Numbered from the stretch's first letter, positions 34,864-46,070 are shown. The stretch: 64,000 nt of DNA from AC-32 sp963704005 (GCA_963704005.1 CAVPGJ010000004.1:124001-188000); one strand, 5' to 3'. Notes: generated by a model not told the origin, from the letters alone. Made by a program: numbers and translations.

Positions 34864-35056
34864 CCGCGCAGTAATCCCTCGTTCGCGGTCGCTCCTACGG
34901 GGGAGTTTCCGCAAGATTCGGCCGATTCGGGCCGATGCCACTCTCGAGCAGGAGTGCGGTTGCCGCCCGACCGTCGCCGAATGTAAGTAACCGATCCGTC
35001 GAGCCGGCGAAGGCATCCCTCCGCCGGCTCGCCGGTTCGAGAGGAGGCAACCACCC
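34864..35056 (+). other. Leader region of the cysteine-pair repeat protein, possibly structured
   Basis: This 193-nt gap contains a CGGGGGAG block (~34898-34905), a GCCGAATGTAAGTAACC block (~34977-34993) and a strong hairpin GAGCCGGCG...CGCCGGCTC just before the ribosome site GAGAGGAGG. I compared it mentally with the ydaO/yuaA c-di-AMP riboswitch because disA is encoded nearby. The match is partial and lacks the expected GGTGAATC-like segment, so it is recorded only as a structured leader. Confidence 0.25.
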
Positions 35057-36676
35057 ATGAAGAGAGCTCTTCTGCTCGCCGCCGCAGGAATCGCTGCGAT
35101 CGCCGTAGTTCTTCCTGCGACTGCCGAGGCGGCGAGCTTCACAGGGGTCGTGATCGCGAAGAAGCAGGCACGGCACGCGGTCGTCACGGCTTCCAAGAAC
35201 GGCGTCGTGCGCACCACGCGCGTGCGCGGATCGCTCGGCCGCTACCGCATCGGGCGACATGTGTTCGTCCGCGGAGCGGCGCTCCCCGACGGGACCTACG
35301 CCGCCGGCAAGATCCGGCTCCTCGGGAAGAAGGCCAAGGGCGTGCGCCTGCACGGCACGGTCGTCTGGACCACCGCCAAGCAGCTCGTCGTCTCCGCCGG
35401 CGCGAGCGTCTTCTCGCTGGCCCTGCGCGGAGGCACGTCGGCGCCCAGCGCGAGCGGCGGGCTCCAGCCCGGCGACGATCTAAATCTCAGCGCCGACGTC
35501 AAAGGCGGCGCGCTCAGCACGAGCGCGAACCGCCTGCACAAGACCGGCCACTCCGGCCAGCTGGTGCTCGAGGGCATCTACCTCGCAACCGACGACAACG
35601 GCACGATCGAGCTGGCCGTCGTGCACCGCGGCCGCGTGTTCGTCAACGTGCCGACCGACGTCTTCGTGCCGGCGTTCAAGGCGGGCGACGTGATCGCCCT
35701 CCTGGTCAAGGTCGAGGACGACGGCAGCTTCACGCTGGTCAAGGCCGACGACGAGAGCGGTGACGACGACGGGGACGGCGACCACGTGGGCCAGCATCAG
35801 TTCTCGGTCAACGGGGTGCTCTCGGCGATCGGCGACAGCGTGTCTGTCACGGTCGGCGACGGCGACTCCAAGACGGTCAGCTGCTCCGTTCCGGATGGCT
35901 TCGACCTGTCCGGCTACGAGGTCGGCCAGCACGTCGTCATGACCTGCAAGTACAACAACGGCCACACGGTCCTGATCTCGCTGCAGAAGAAGGACGGCAG
36001 CGAGTACCTCTACGCGGTCGGGAAGATCACCGCCCTCGACGACGAGTCGATCACCGTCCAGGGCGATGGCAACCCGGTCGAGTGCGCCTTGAGCGACGAC
36101 GTCGACGTCTCCGAGTTCGCGGTCGGCGACACCGTGCTGATCAAGTGCATCAAGGATGACGACGTCTGGACGCTCGCGGGCATTCAGAAGAAGACGATTC
36201 CGCCCCCGCCGCCGACCTCCATCAAGGTGACCGGCCCGATCACCGCCCTCGACGGCGAGCACATCACCGTCAACGGCGAGACCGGCCCGAAGACGTGCTT
36301 CGTGCCGGACGGCGCCGACCTGAGCGCCTTCAACGTCGGCGACACGGCGCAGATGACCTGTCTGCACACCGACGACGGCTGGCGGCTCAAGCGCCTGCAG
36401 TCGAGCACAGCGGTCTGGGAGGACGGCGCGCCGCCTCCGCCTCCGCCCCCGCCCCCGCCGAGCTTCATCCAGCTGACGGGTCCGATCACTGCCCTCGCCG
36501 ACGGCCACATCACGGTCCAGGGCGAGCACGAGCCGGTGACGTGCGCGATCCCGGATAGCGCCGACCTGAGCGCCTTCGATGTCACCGACTACGTCGCGAT
36601 GAAGTGCGTCGTCACCGACGACGGCCTGAGGCTCACGCGCCTCCAGTCGGACTCGGCGCTCTGGGAAGCCTCCTAG
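35057..36676 (+). CDS. Secreted repeat protein with four cysteine-pair domains and polyproline linkers
   Basis: A 539-aa exported protein of unknown function with a signal peptide (~1-26). Residues ~27-230 are beta-rich and resemble single-strand OB-like DUF5666 folds (SFTGVVIAKK, RVRGSLGRYRIG). After an acidic stretch (DDESGDDDGDGD) come four similar ~65-residue units starting near residues 248, 317, 388 and 470. Each has G-x-ITAL-type and ITVQG-type strands, one Cys, a [DS]-x-D-[LV]-S-x-[FY] turn and a second Cys about 20-23 residues later. Polyproline runs separate units 2/3 and 3/4. The paired cysteines probably form disulfides. The ATG at 35057 follows GAGAGGAGG. Confidence 0.8.
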   Translation: MKRALLLAAAGIAAIAVVLPATAEAASFTGVVIAKKQARHAVVTASKNGVVRTTRVRGSLGRYRIGRHVFVRGAALPDGTYAAGKIRLLGKKAKGVRLHGTVVWTTAKQLVVSAGASVFSLALRGGTSAPSASGGLQPGDDLNLSADVKGGALSTSANRLHKTGHSGQLVLEGIYLATDDNGTIELAVVHRGRVFVNVPTDVFVPAFKAGDVIALLVKVEDDGSFTLVKADDESGDDDGDGDHVGQHQFSVNGVLSAIGDSVSVTVGDGDSKTVSCSVPDGFDLSGYEVGQHVVMTCKYNNGHTVLISLQKKDGSEYLYAVGKITALDDESITVQGDGNPVECALSDDVDVSEFAVGDTVLIKCIKDDDVWTLAGIQKKTIPPPPPTSIKVTGPITALDGEHITVNGETGPKTCFVPDGADLSAFNVGDTAQMTCLHTDDGWRLKRLQSSTAVWEDGAPPPPPPPPPPSFIQLTGPITALADGHITVQGEHEPVTCAIPDSADLSAFDVTDYVAMKCVVTDDGLRLTRLQSDSALWEAS

Positions 36677-36753
36677 GACCGAGCCACCAAGTTGAGCTGA
36701 CCGCCCCGCCGCCCGGGGTGGTCTGGCTCACACGCCCTCCTGACTAGATCACG

Positions 36754-36830
36754 CGGGTCGACCGGTCAGTTCAGACGGACGCGCGAGCGAGGCTCGCGCG
36801 TCCTGAGGGCGGCGTCGCAAGCGCCGCCTC
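36754..36830 (-). repeat. Two-hairpin intercistronic element, copy B
   Basis: On the minus strand it begins 14 nt after the stop of the 53-aa membrane protein gene: hairpin 1 (GGCGGCGCTTGCGACGCC), then a perfect hairpin 2 (GACGCGCGAGC/GCTCGCGCGTC), then TGAACTGACCGGTCGA. This is the only copy not followed by a co-directional gene; it faces the end of the convergent repeat-protein gene. Confidence 0.88.
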
Positions 36831-36843
36831 TTGGTGTTAGGCG

Positions 36844-37005
36844 TCAGTTCAGCTCTGTCGGGACGCCCTCGGGCTCCCGGACCAGCATCAGCACGCCGGC
36901 GAAGAAGCAGAGCAGGGCCGGCGCCAGCGCCACGAGCGGCGCGAGCGCGGCCATCGCCAGATAGCCCGCCACGAACAGCATGAGCGATATCGCTCGTCTC
37001 CCCAT
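36844..37005 (-). CDS. Small membrane protein (53 aa)
   Basis: Start ATG 37005 follows a clear GGGGAGAG ribosome site. The product has a short basic N-terminus (MGRRAIS), one long or two short hydrophobic helices spanning about residues 8-42 (LMLFVAGYLAM, ALLCFFAGVLML), and an acidic tail ending EGVPTELN. No family is recognised. It is divergent from clpC across a 143-nt gap and is followed by repeat copy B. It may be a membrane-stress or ClpC-linked small protein, but that is only positional inference. Confidence 0.65.
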   Translation of the reverse strand: MGRRAISLMLFVAGYLAMAALAPLVALAPALLCFFAGVLMLVREPEGVPTELN

Positions 37006-37148
37006 CGAGGCTCTCCCCTTCCCCTATCACCTCCCATTGAACCCCATTTGCAGCAAAAAGGAAACGTCTCTGATGAGTCCAGGTGGGGGATGCGCCACCC
37101 CCCGACCCCTCCGCTACGATAGGTCCTCACCGACCGCCGGGGGAAAAC

Positions 37149-39663
<2,515 letters not shown>

Positions 39664-39755
39664 ACGCGCTACGCACGCTCGAGACGCACCAGCCCTTGAA
39701 GCGGTGCGATCGACGTGCTATGCCATAAGCAGGTCAATCGAGGGGAGGGCGTCAA

Positions 39756-40715
39756 ATGCTGGCGGGGATCGCTGCGTGCGCGCGGCGACATCGACATCGC
39801 GCTGCTCGCGCTGTTCCTTGCGCTGGGCGGCGGGTCCACGGCCGCCGCAGGCTACATCGACGGCTCGAAGATCAAGCCGCACTCGATTCCGAAGAACCGC
39901 CTCACCGCCGGAGCAGTTGCATCCCTGAAGGGCGGAAAGGGCCGGCGTGGCCCGACCGGTGCGCGTGGGCCGACCGGCGCCCGCGGGACCGACCGGAGCG
40001 AGAGGCGTGGCCGGCTCGCGCGGCCCCACAGGAGCGCGGGGCGCGACAGGCCCGACCGGCACCAGGGGGCCGACCGGATTCAAGGGCGACAAGGGCGCCA
40101 CGGGAGCACCCGGGAGCCAAGGGAGCCACGGGAGCACCCGGCGCCAAGGGAGCCACGGGAGCACCGCGGAGCCAAGGGAGCGCACGGACGAGCACCGGAG
40201 CCAAGGCGTACGTCCGGCGCGGCCGGCACTCCTGCAGCCGTCGCAGTCGGGACGCGCCGCGCCGCGACCCAGCTCCCGACGTCGACGCTCGCCTTCCTCG
40301 CTCCGACGCTCACCGTGACGACCAGCCGTCGGGACAGTCGGTGCTCGTGTCCTCGACGGATGCTGCGCTCGGCGAACGAGGGCGTCGTCCACCACCGGAC
40401 CGCCGCAGCACCGGCCTGCCGGCCGTCTGGATCTGCCAGCAGCAGGTGGGCGGCACGATCGGGACGCCGCACCCGATCGACTGGGATCTCGCCCAGGGCG
40501 GCGCCGGGCTCGCTGATTCTACCCCGGTACACGTTCACGGACGACCTTCACGCCGGGAACGGTCAGTTCATGTATGGGATGTGCGGGCAGGGGACCACCA
40601 GCGGTGTGCCGGATGGGACCAGAACGACTGGGCGTACACCATCGCGGAAGTGATCAGCGGGGCCTCGGTGCTCAGCGGTGTGGGGCCGAGCGCGAAGACG
40701 GACAGGCAGCGCTAG
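39756..40715 (+). pseudogene. Collagen-like secreted protein, multiply frameshifted
   Basis: ATG 39756 follows a good AGGGGAGGG site and begins MLAGIAACARRH. The continuation DIALLALFLALGGGS and then IKPHSIPKNRLTAGAV lies in another frame. Gly-x-y repeats follow (GPTGARGPTGARG, GPTGTRGPTGFKGDKG, GAKGATGAPGAKGATG), with a C-terminal globular domain (AVWICQQQVGG, IDWDLAQGGAGLA, RYTFTDDLHAGNGQF, WAYTIAEVISGASVL). These blocks are spread over three frames with at least six switches between 39790 and 40620. The intact ancestor would be a secreted collagen-like protein of about 320 aa. It is either a decayed pseudogene or a badly resolved low-complexity assembly region. Confidence 0.75.
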
Positions 40716-40799
40716 TCGACTTCCAGGCCGAGCTTGCGCCGGTGGAAGCAGCGACCGGTGCGAGCCGACCTGTGCTGCGAGGAACGACGACTGCGCCCG

Positions 40800-40990
40800 C
40801 TAGTCGTCGCGCTTCGGATCGAGCAAGTCCGGCGTGGGCGGCACGCTGCCGAAGCTTCCCAGCTGGCCGAGGCCTCCCTGCTGAGAGGCTCTGACCGTGT
40901 CCCGCTTGTGGCCGATGCGCTTCGCCTCGGCCTCCCCCTCCGGGTCGGGCGTCGGCCGGAGGCCGAGCGCCGATGAACGTGGCCAGACGG
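40800..40990 (-). pseudogene. Possible remnant of an unidentified antisense gene
   Basis: The 338-nt gap 40716-41053 has no intact gene. On the minus strand, a stretch ending at the stop 40800-40802 reads LRPTPDPEGEAEAKRIGHK, then GGLGQLGSFGSVPPTPDLL and DPKRDD, which looks like real protein rather than noise. Upstream, RLATFIGA is joined to it only if one base is added near 40970, and no start codon is visible. It could be the tail of a membrane protein whose front is lost. The function is unknown, and nothing else is seen in the gap. Confidence 0.3.
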
Positions 40991-41053
40991 ATTCACGGCC
41001 GCAGCTCTACAAGGCGGCTCCCGTGTGCTCCCGGTCGCCGCTAGCCTGAGCCG

Positions 41054-41986
41054 GTGCCGCGGCGTCTCCACGACCGGCCGGTCCTGGCCGCGCTTGCGGG
41101 CGCCCTCGCGATCTCGTTCTCGGGGATCCTCTTCCGGGCCGCGCACGTCTCGCCGACGACCGGCGCGATGTACCGCTGCCTGCTCGCGCTGCCGCTGCTC
41201 TGGCCGCTGCGTACCTCGAGAACCGGCGTTACGGCCCGCGCCCGCTGCGCCAGCGCATGCTCGCCTGGCTGGCCGGCGTCCTCTTCGCGCTCGACCTGAT
41301 CGCCTGGCACTACGGGATCGAGCAGGTCGGCGCCGGGCTGGCAACCGTGCTCGGCAACCTGCAGGTCGTGTTCGTCGGCCTGCTCGCGTGGGTGATCCTG
41401 GCCGAGCGGCCGTCGAACCGGTCGCTGGCGGCGATCCCTGTGGCCTTGTTCGGCGTGCTGCTGATCTCCGGGGTCCTCGAGAGCGGCGCCTACGGGAAGA
41501 ACCCCGGGCTCGGCGTCGTCTACGGCATCCTGACCGCGTTCGTTCTACTCGGGCTTCCTGCTCGTCCTCCGGGCCGGGAACGAGGACATCAGGCGGCCGG
41601 CCGGGCCGCTGTTCGACGCCACGCTCGTCTCGGGGCTCACCTGCATCCCGATCGGTCTCGCGATCGGCAACCTCGACTGGACTCCGGGCTGGCCCGCGTG
41701 GGGTTACCTGTTGCTGCTGGCCTGGAGCTCGCAGGCGCTCGGCTGGCTGCTGATCTCGATCACGCTGCCGCGCCTGCCGGCCGCGCTCACCTCGGTGCTG
41801 CTGACGTTCCAGCCGGTGCTGACGGTGCTGTTCGCGTGGGCGATCCTCGGCGAGTCGCCCTCGCCGCTCCAGCTCGGCGGCGTCGCGCTCGTGCTCTGCG
41901 GCCTGCTGATCGCCACCACCGGGCGCCGGCAGGCGCGAGTGGCCGAGCCGGGCTACGTGCCGGCGACCGCCGAAGTCACGGATTAG
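41054..41986 (+). pseudogene. EamA/DMT-family transporter with two compensating frameshifts
   Basis: Built from three overlapping frames this is a ~310-aa, 10-helix drug/metabolite transporter: AALAGALAISFSGILFR, LAWLAGVLFALDLIAWHYGI, GLATVLGNLQVVFVGLLAW, then SGFLLVLRAG and QALGWLLISITLPRLPAAL, VLTVLFAWAILGESPS. A base appears missing near 41210 (after LPLLWPL) and an extra base present near 41544 (after GILTAF), so the total length, 933 nt, is still a multiple of three. Opposite-sign indels in one gene point to sequencing error or old decay. The start is GTG 41054. The substrate is unknown; amino acids or related metabolites are typical for the family. Confidence 0.8.
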
Positions 41987-42024
41987 GCACAGTCCGCGTC
42001 CGCAACCGTTCCTAGGATGGCTGG

Positions 42025-43365
42025 GTGGCAAAGGCTGCGACCCAGTTCGCGTGCACCGACTGCGGCTACTCGGCCGGGCGGTGGTTCGGAAAGTGTCCGC
42101 GGTGCGGCGCGTTCGGCACGCTCGTCGAGGAAGAGCCCGCCGGCGCGGCGGCTCCCTCGAAGCCGACGCTGCGGCTGGTCGACGTCGAGGCCGAGGACGG
42201 CGAGCGCATCCCCACCGGCGTCGCCGAGCTCGACCGCGTGCTCGGCGGCGGCCTCGTGCCCGCCTCGCTCGTGCTCGTCGGCGGCGAGCCGGGCGTCGGC
42301 AAGTCGACGCTGCTCCTGACGGCTCTCGGCTCGATCAGCGCCGAGCGGTCTGCGCTGCTGATCACCGGCGAGGAGTCCCCCGCGCAGGTCAAGCTGCGGG
42401 CAGACCGGCTGGGGGGCGCGGCGAATGTCGAGATCCTCCCCGAGACCGAGCTCGAAGGCGTCTGCGCCACGCTGGAGGCCGTCCGGCCCGAGGTCTGCGT
42501 GATCGACTCGGTGCAGACGCTGTACTCCTCCGAGATCGGCTCGGCGCCCGGCTCGGTCGTGCAGGTGCGCGAGGCCGCGTCCCGGCTGCTGCGGGTCGCG
42601 AAGGAGTCCGGGATCGCGATCTTCCTCGTCGGACACGTGACCAAGGACGGCGCCGTTGCCGGCCCGCGCGCGCTCGAGCACCTCGTCGACACCGTCCTCC
42701 AGTTCGAGGGCGACCGCTACCACGAGCACCGCGTCCTCCGCGCCGCGAAGAACCGCTTCGGCTCGACCAACGAGCTGGCCGTCTTCGAGATGACCGGAAC
42801 GGGGCTCGTCGGCGTGCCGGAGCCGTCCGAGCTCTTCGGGCGCAGCGTCGACGGCGAGGTCGGCGCCGCCGTGGCCTGCGCGCTCGAGGGCTCACGGCCG
42901 CTCTTGCTCGAGATCCAGTCGCTGGTCGCGCCGACCGACCTGGCGATGCCGCGCCGCGTCGGGACCGGCGTCGACCCGAAGCGACTGGCGATGATCGTCG
43001 CCGTCCTCTCGCGGCACGCCGGGGTCGCGCTCGGCCAGGCGGACGTCTTCGTCAACGTCGCCGGCGGGGTCCGCATCGACGAGCCCGGCGCCGACCTGGC
43101 GATCGCGCTCGCGATCGTCTCCGCGGCCAAGGGCGCGCCGGTCAAGCCCAAGCTGGCGGCCTTCGGCGAGATCGGCCTCACCGGCCGGCTGCGGCCGGCT
43201 GCACAGTCCGAGCGGCGGCTCGAGGAGTGCGCCAAGCTCGGCCTCGCCGCGGCGGTGGCGCCGGCGGGCACGCCCGCTCGTGGCAAACTACGCGTGCTGG
43301 AAGCCGAGACGCTCAAGCAGGCCGCGAGGGCAGCGATCGATGCAGAACGACCCGAAGGAGGATAG
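42025..43365 (+). CDS. radA: DNA repair protein RadA
   Basis: A RecA-related branch-migration ATPase. The 446-aa product has the N-terminal C4 zinc finger (Cys10, Cys13, Cys24, Cys27), Walker A GEPGVGKST (residues 87-95), the RadA-specific KNRFG motif (AAKNRFGSTNE) and a Lon-like C-terminal domain (PRRVGTGVDPKRL, VNVAGGVRIDEPGADLAIA, AFGEIGLTGRLRP). The start is GTG 42025. Its end overlaps disA by 26 nt, an arrangement conserved in many Gram-positive bacteria where DisA scans DNA and RadA modulates its activity. Confidence 0.96.
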   Translation: MAKAATQFACTDCGYSAGRWFGKCPRCGAFGTLVEEEPAGAAAPSKPTLRLVDVEAEDGERIPTGVAELDRVLGGGLVPASLVLVGGEPGVGKSTLLLTALGSISAERSALLITGEESPAQVKLRADRLGGAANVEILPETELEGVCATLEAVRPEVCVIDSVQTLYSSEIGSAPGSVVQVREAASRLLRVAKESGIAIFLVGHVTKDGAVAGPRALEHLVDTVLQFEGDRYHEHRVLRAAKNRFGSTNELAVFEMTGTGLVGVPEPSELFGRSVDGEVGAAVACALEGSRPLLLEIQSLVAPTDLAMPRRVGTGVDPKRLAMIVAVLSRHAGVALGQADVFVNVAGGVRIDEPGADLAIALAIVSAAKGAPVKPKLAAFGEIGLTGRLRPAAQSERRLEECAKLGLAAAVAPAGTPARGKLRVLEAETLKQAARAAIDAERPEGG

Positions 43366-44503
43366 GGCCGGTTCGCGGATCCCACCGCCGCTCGGCCTTG
43401 TGCGGCAGCCGGCGCGGATCGACCCGCGGCTCGATCCGAAGGTGCTCTCGGCGGTCGGACGGATCGCGCCGGGCACGGACCTGAGGCAGGGGATCGACGA
43501 CATCATCCGGTCGCGCGAGGGCGCGCTGATCGTGATCGGCGAGCCGTCCGAGCTCGCCTTCCTCTTCTCCGGCGGGATCCAGCTCGAGCAGCCGTTCACC
43601 TCCCAGCTCCTCTACGAGCTTTCGAAGATGGACGGCGCGATCATCGTCAACGCTTCGGTGACGAAGCTCGTGCACGCCAACGTCCAGCTGATGCCGGACC
43701 CGACCATTCCGTCGGCCGAGACCGGCACGCGTCACCGCACGGCCGAGCGCGTGGCCAAGCAGACGGACGCGCTCGTGATCTCGATCTCCCAGCAGCGCGA
43801 GACGGTCACCGTCTTCGTCGGGCACAGCCGCTACCAGCTCGACCCGATCGCGGACGTGCTCGCGAAGACAAACCAGGCGCTCGGCACGCTCGAGACCTAC
43901 CGCACGCGGCTGGAGCAGGTGCTGACGCGGCTGACGGCGCTCGAGTTCCAGAGCGCAGTGATGCTCGACGATGTGCTGGTCACACTGCAGCGCGCCGAGC
44001 TGACCACCCGCATGGCGGAGGAGATCGAGCGCGCCTGCGTCGAGCTCGGCGAGGAGGGCCGCCTGATCCGGATGCAGCTCGAGGAGCTGGTCGCCGACGT
44101 GCCCGACGAGAAGGCCGCGCTCGTCTACGACTACCACGCCGACGGCGGCGCCGAGCGTACGCGGGAAGGGCTCGAGGCGCTGGCGGCGATCCCCTACGAC
44201 CAGCTGCTCGAGTTCGAGCTGCTCGCCGTGCTCGGCTTTCCGGCGACGGTGAACCCGCTCGATCACGCGGTCGTGCCGCGCGGCTACCGGGTGCTCTCGC
44301 ACATCCCGCGCCTGCCCGATGCCGTGGTCAAGCGGGTGGTCTCGAACATGGGCGGGCTCGAGGGCATCTTCCGCGCGTCGCAGCGGGAGCTGGAGTCGGT
44401 CGAGGGGGTCGGCACCGTGCGCGCGCGCGAGATCCGCGAAGGGCTCCGCCGGCTGCAGGAGCACAACCTCGTCGACCGCTATCTACAGATCTGGAGGGCT
44501 TGA
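43340..44503 (+). CDS. disA: Diadenylate cyclase DisA (c-di-AMP synthase)
   Basis: Makes c-di-AMP from two ATP. The 387-aa product has the DAC domain with the Asp98-Gly99-Ala100 motif (MDGAIIV) and Arg131-His-Arg133 (GTRHRTAER), a central helical spine and a C-terminal helix-hairpin-helix DNA-binding domain (MGGLEGIFRAS, LESVEGVGTVRAREI). ATG 43340 lies inside the end of radA; a longer in-frame extension would only add radA antisense-like residues. It is the first actor of c-di-AMP signalling in this genome. No phosphodiesterase is in the window. Confidence 0.96.
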   Translation: MQNDPKEDRAGSRIPPPLGLVRQPARIDPRLDPKVLSAVGRIAPGTDLRQGIDDIIRSREGALIVIGEPSELAFLFSGGIQLEQPFTSQLLYELSKMDGAIIVNASVTKLVHANVQLMPDPTIPSAETGTRHRTAERVAKQTDALVISISQQRETVTVFVGHSRYQLDPIADVLAKTNQALGTLETYRTRLEQVLTRLTALEFQSAVMLDDVLVTLQRAELTTRMAEEIERACVELGEEGRLIRMQLEELVADVPDEKAALVYDYHADGGAERTREGLEALAAIPYDQLLEFELLAVLGFPATVNPLDHAVVPRGYRVLSHIPRLPDAVVKRVVSNMGGLEGIFRASQRELESVEGVGTVRAREIREGLRRLQEHNLVDRYLQIWRA

Positions 44504-44560
44504 CGAAGCGGCCGGACGTGCCAGAGGCTGCTTTGTGACGGCCGCGGCCGCGTCGAAAAG

Positions 44561-44590
44561 TTGGCGTTTTCCAGCGATTTTCGCTATAGT
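44561..44590 (+). promoter_or_regulatory. Predicted sigma70-type promoter of carD
   Basis: TTGGCG (44561-44566) and TATAGT (44585-44590) with an 18-bp spacer, in an AT-richer patch than its surroundings. The transcript would carry a leader of about 70 nt to the carD TTG start, ending in GGGGAGGG. Confidence 0.65.
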
Positions 44591-44669
44591 TAGGTTGTTC
44601 GCCGGCGGAGTTTCACGGTCGCCGGCTTAGTTGTGCAAAAGACAAACTGCGAAAAGGGGAGGGTCGGCG

Positions 44670-45194
44670 TTGTACAAGGTCGGCGACAAGGTGGTGTACC
44701 CACACCACGGGGCAGGAACGGTCGTCAAGAAGGAGACGCGCGAGGTGCTGGGGGAGAAGCGCGAGTACCTGACGATCAAGATCCTCCACAACGACATGAC
44801 GGTGAACGTCCCCAGCGACAACGCAGAGCGCGTCGGTCTCCGCAAGGTGATCGACGAGCAGATGGTCTCCAAGGTGCTGAAGGCGCTGACGGGCAACGGC
44901 ACGAACATGCCGAAGAACTGGAACCGCCGCTTCAAGCACAACCGCGACAAGATGAAGACCGGCGACATCTTCGAGCTCGCCGAGGTCGTGCGGAACCTCT
45001 CCCTGCGTGACCACGAGAAGGGTCTCTCCACCGGCGAGAAGCAGATGTTCGTCAAGGCCAAGAAGATCCTCGCCAGCGAGCTGATGTACGCCAAGGAGAT
45101 GGACGAGGAGGAGGCGGCGGAGTGGCTCGACGGCGTCCTCGCCCGCGGCGGCAAGAAGAAGAAGACGACCGCCAAGGTCCCGGCTCCCGCTTAG
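44670..45194 (+). CDS. carD: CarD-family RNA polymerase-binding transcription regulator
   Basis: CarD binds the RNA polymerase beta subunit and stabilises open promoter complexes. The 174-aa product starts YKVGDKVVYPHHGAG, the conserved Tudor-like RNAP-interaction domain, and continues with KREYLTIKI, VNVPSDNAERVGLR, and a helical DNA-binding domain (NWNRRFKHNRDKMKTGD, ELAEVVRNLSLRDHEKGLS) with a lysine-rich tail. The start is TTG 44670, placed 5-6 nt after GGGGAGGG; the frame is open back to 44631, but that adds non-conserved residues. The stop codon TAG is part of repeat copy C. Confidence 0.94.
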   Translation: MYKVGDKVVYPHHGAGTVVKKETREVLGEKREYLTIKILHNDMTVNVPSDNAERVGLRKVIDEQMVSKVLKALTGNGTNMPKNWNRRFKHNRDKMKTGDIFELAEVVRNLSLRDHEKGLSTGEKQMFVKAKKILASELMYAKEMDEEEAAEWLDGVLARGGKKKKTTAKVPAPA

Positions 45195-45268
45195 GCGTCG
45201 CTTGCGATGCCGACATCAGGCCGGGCGGGCCTAGCCTGCACGGCCGTCTGAAATGACCGATCGAAGCG
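45192..45268 (+). repeat. Two-hairpin intercistronic element, copy C
   Basis: TTAGGCGTCGCTTGCGATGCC begins at the carD stop codon (split here: TTAG then GCGTCGCTTGCGATGCC), followed by ATCAG, a GC-rich hairpin 2 around GGGCCTAGCC, and CGTCTGAAATGACCGATCGA. It ends 30 nt before the ispD start, so carD and ispD are probably one transcript interrupted by this structure. Confidence 0.9.
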
Positions 45269-45298
45269 TCTTCAGTTCCAAGCGGAGGCTGTAGGCGC

Positions 45299-45973
45299 GT
45301 GTCCGTGTGGGCCGTTCTCGCAGCGGCCGGACGCGGTGAGCGGCTGGGCTTGGACCGGCCAAAGGTGTTTGCGCGCCTGGGCGGCAGGCCGCTGCTCGCA
45401 GAGAGCCTCGAGCGGCTGGAGGGCTCCGACTGGATCGACGCGATCGTGATCGCGGCGCCGCCGGAGTGGGAGGAGCCGTCGATCCTCGTCGCCGAGGAGA
45501 TCGCCGCGACCAAGGTGAGCTCGGCGGTGACCGGCGGCGAGACGCGCTCGGAGTCCGTCCGTTTGGCGCTGGCTGATGTGCCCGGCGATGCCGCGGCCGT
45601 TCTCGTCCACGACGCGGCCCGGCCGCTTCTGCCCGACGCCGTGATCGAGCGCGTGCTGGCGCCGCTCGGAGAGGGCTGGGACGGCGCCGTGCCGGTGCTG
45701 CCGCTCTCGGACACGGTCAAGCGGGTCGACGGGGAGCAGGTGGTCGAGACGCTGCCGCGCGGCGAGCTGGTCGCCGCGCAGACCCCGCAGGCGTTCGCTG
45801 CCGACGTCTTGCGGCGCGCGCTTGCCGACGACGTCTCCGGGGCGACGGACTGCGCCTCGCTCGTCGAGGCCCGCGGCGGCCGGGTGAAGGTCGTCCAGGG
45901 CGATCCGAGGCTGCTGAAGATCACCGGAACGGACGACCTCGCGCTCGTCGAGTCCTGGCTCTCCGAGACCTAG
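45299..45973 (+). CDS. ispD: 2-C-methyl-D-erythritol 4-phosphate cytidylyltransferase
   Basis: Third step of the MEP isoprenoid pathway. The 224-aa product has the nucleotidyltransferase start VLAAAGRGERLGLDRPKVF, TGGETRSESVRLAL, LVHDAARPLLP and VAAQTPQAF, with a C-terminal ITGTDDLALVE. The start is GTG 45299; a second GTG two codons later is an alternative. ispF, the fifth-step enzyme, lies downstream but is separated by a PHP phosphatase gene, whereas the two are often adjacent or fused. Confidence 0.95.
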   Translation: MSVWAVLAAAGRGERLGLDRPKVFARLGGRPLLAESLERLEGSDWIDAIVIAAPPEWEEPSILVAEEIAATKVSSAVTGGETRSESVRLALADVPGDAAAVLVHDAARPLLPDAVIERVLAPLGEGWDGAVPVLPLSDTVKRVDGEQVVETLPRGELVAAQTPQAFAADVLRRALADDVSGATDCASLVEARGGRVKVVQGDPRLLKITGTDDLALVESWLSET

Positions 45974-46014
45974 CCCTGTGGAGAAAGCGTCCCACTTCCG
46001 GCACGCGCGGGCCC

Positions 46015-46045
46015 TTGACACAACACGGTGTCCGACACCGTTTTT
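46015..46045 (+). promoter_or_regulatory. TTGACA box followed by a 17-bp palindrome and T-run
   Basis: TTGACA at 46015-46020 is a perfect -35 hexamer. It is followed by ACGGTGTC-C-GACACCGT (46025-46041), an 8-bp perfect inverted repeat that reads like a TetR-type operator, running into TTTTT. It can be read as a repressor site over the PHP gene promoter, or as the intrinsic terminator of ispD (stem plus T-run, though the loop is tight). No good -10 box sits 17 bp from the TTGACA. Confidence 0.45.
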
Positions 46046-46070
46046 GGCGCGCTGAGGACAGGGCCGCTCG

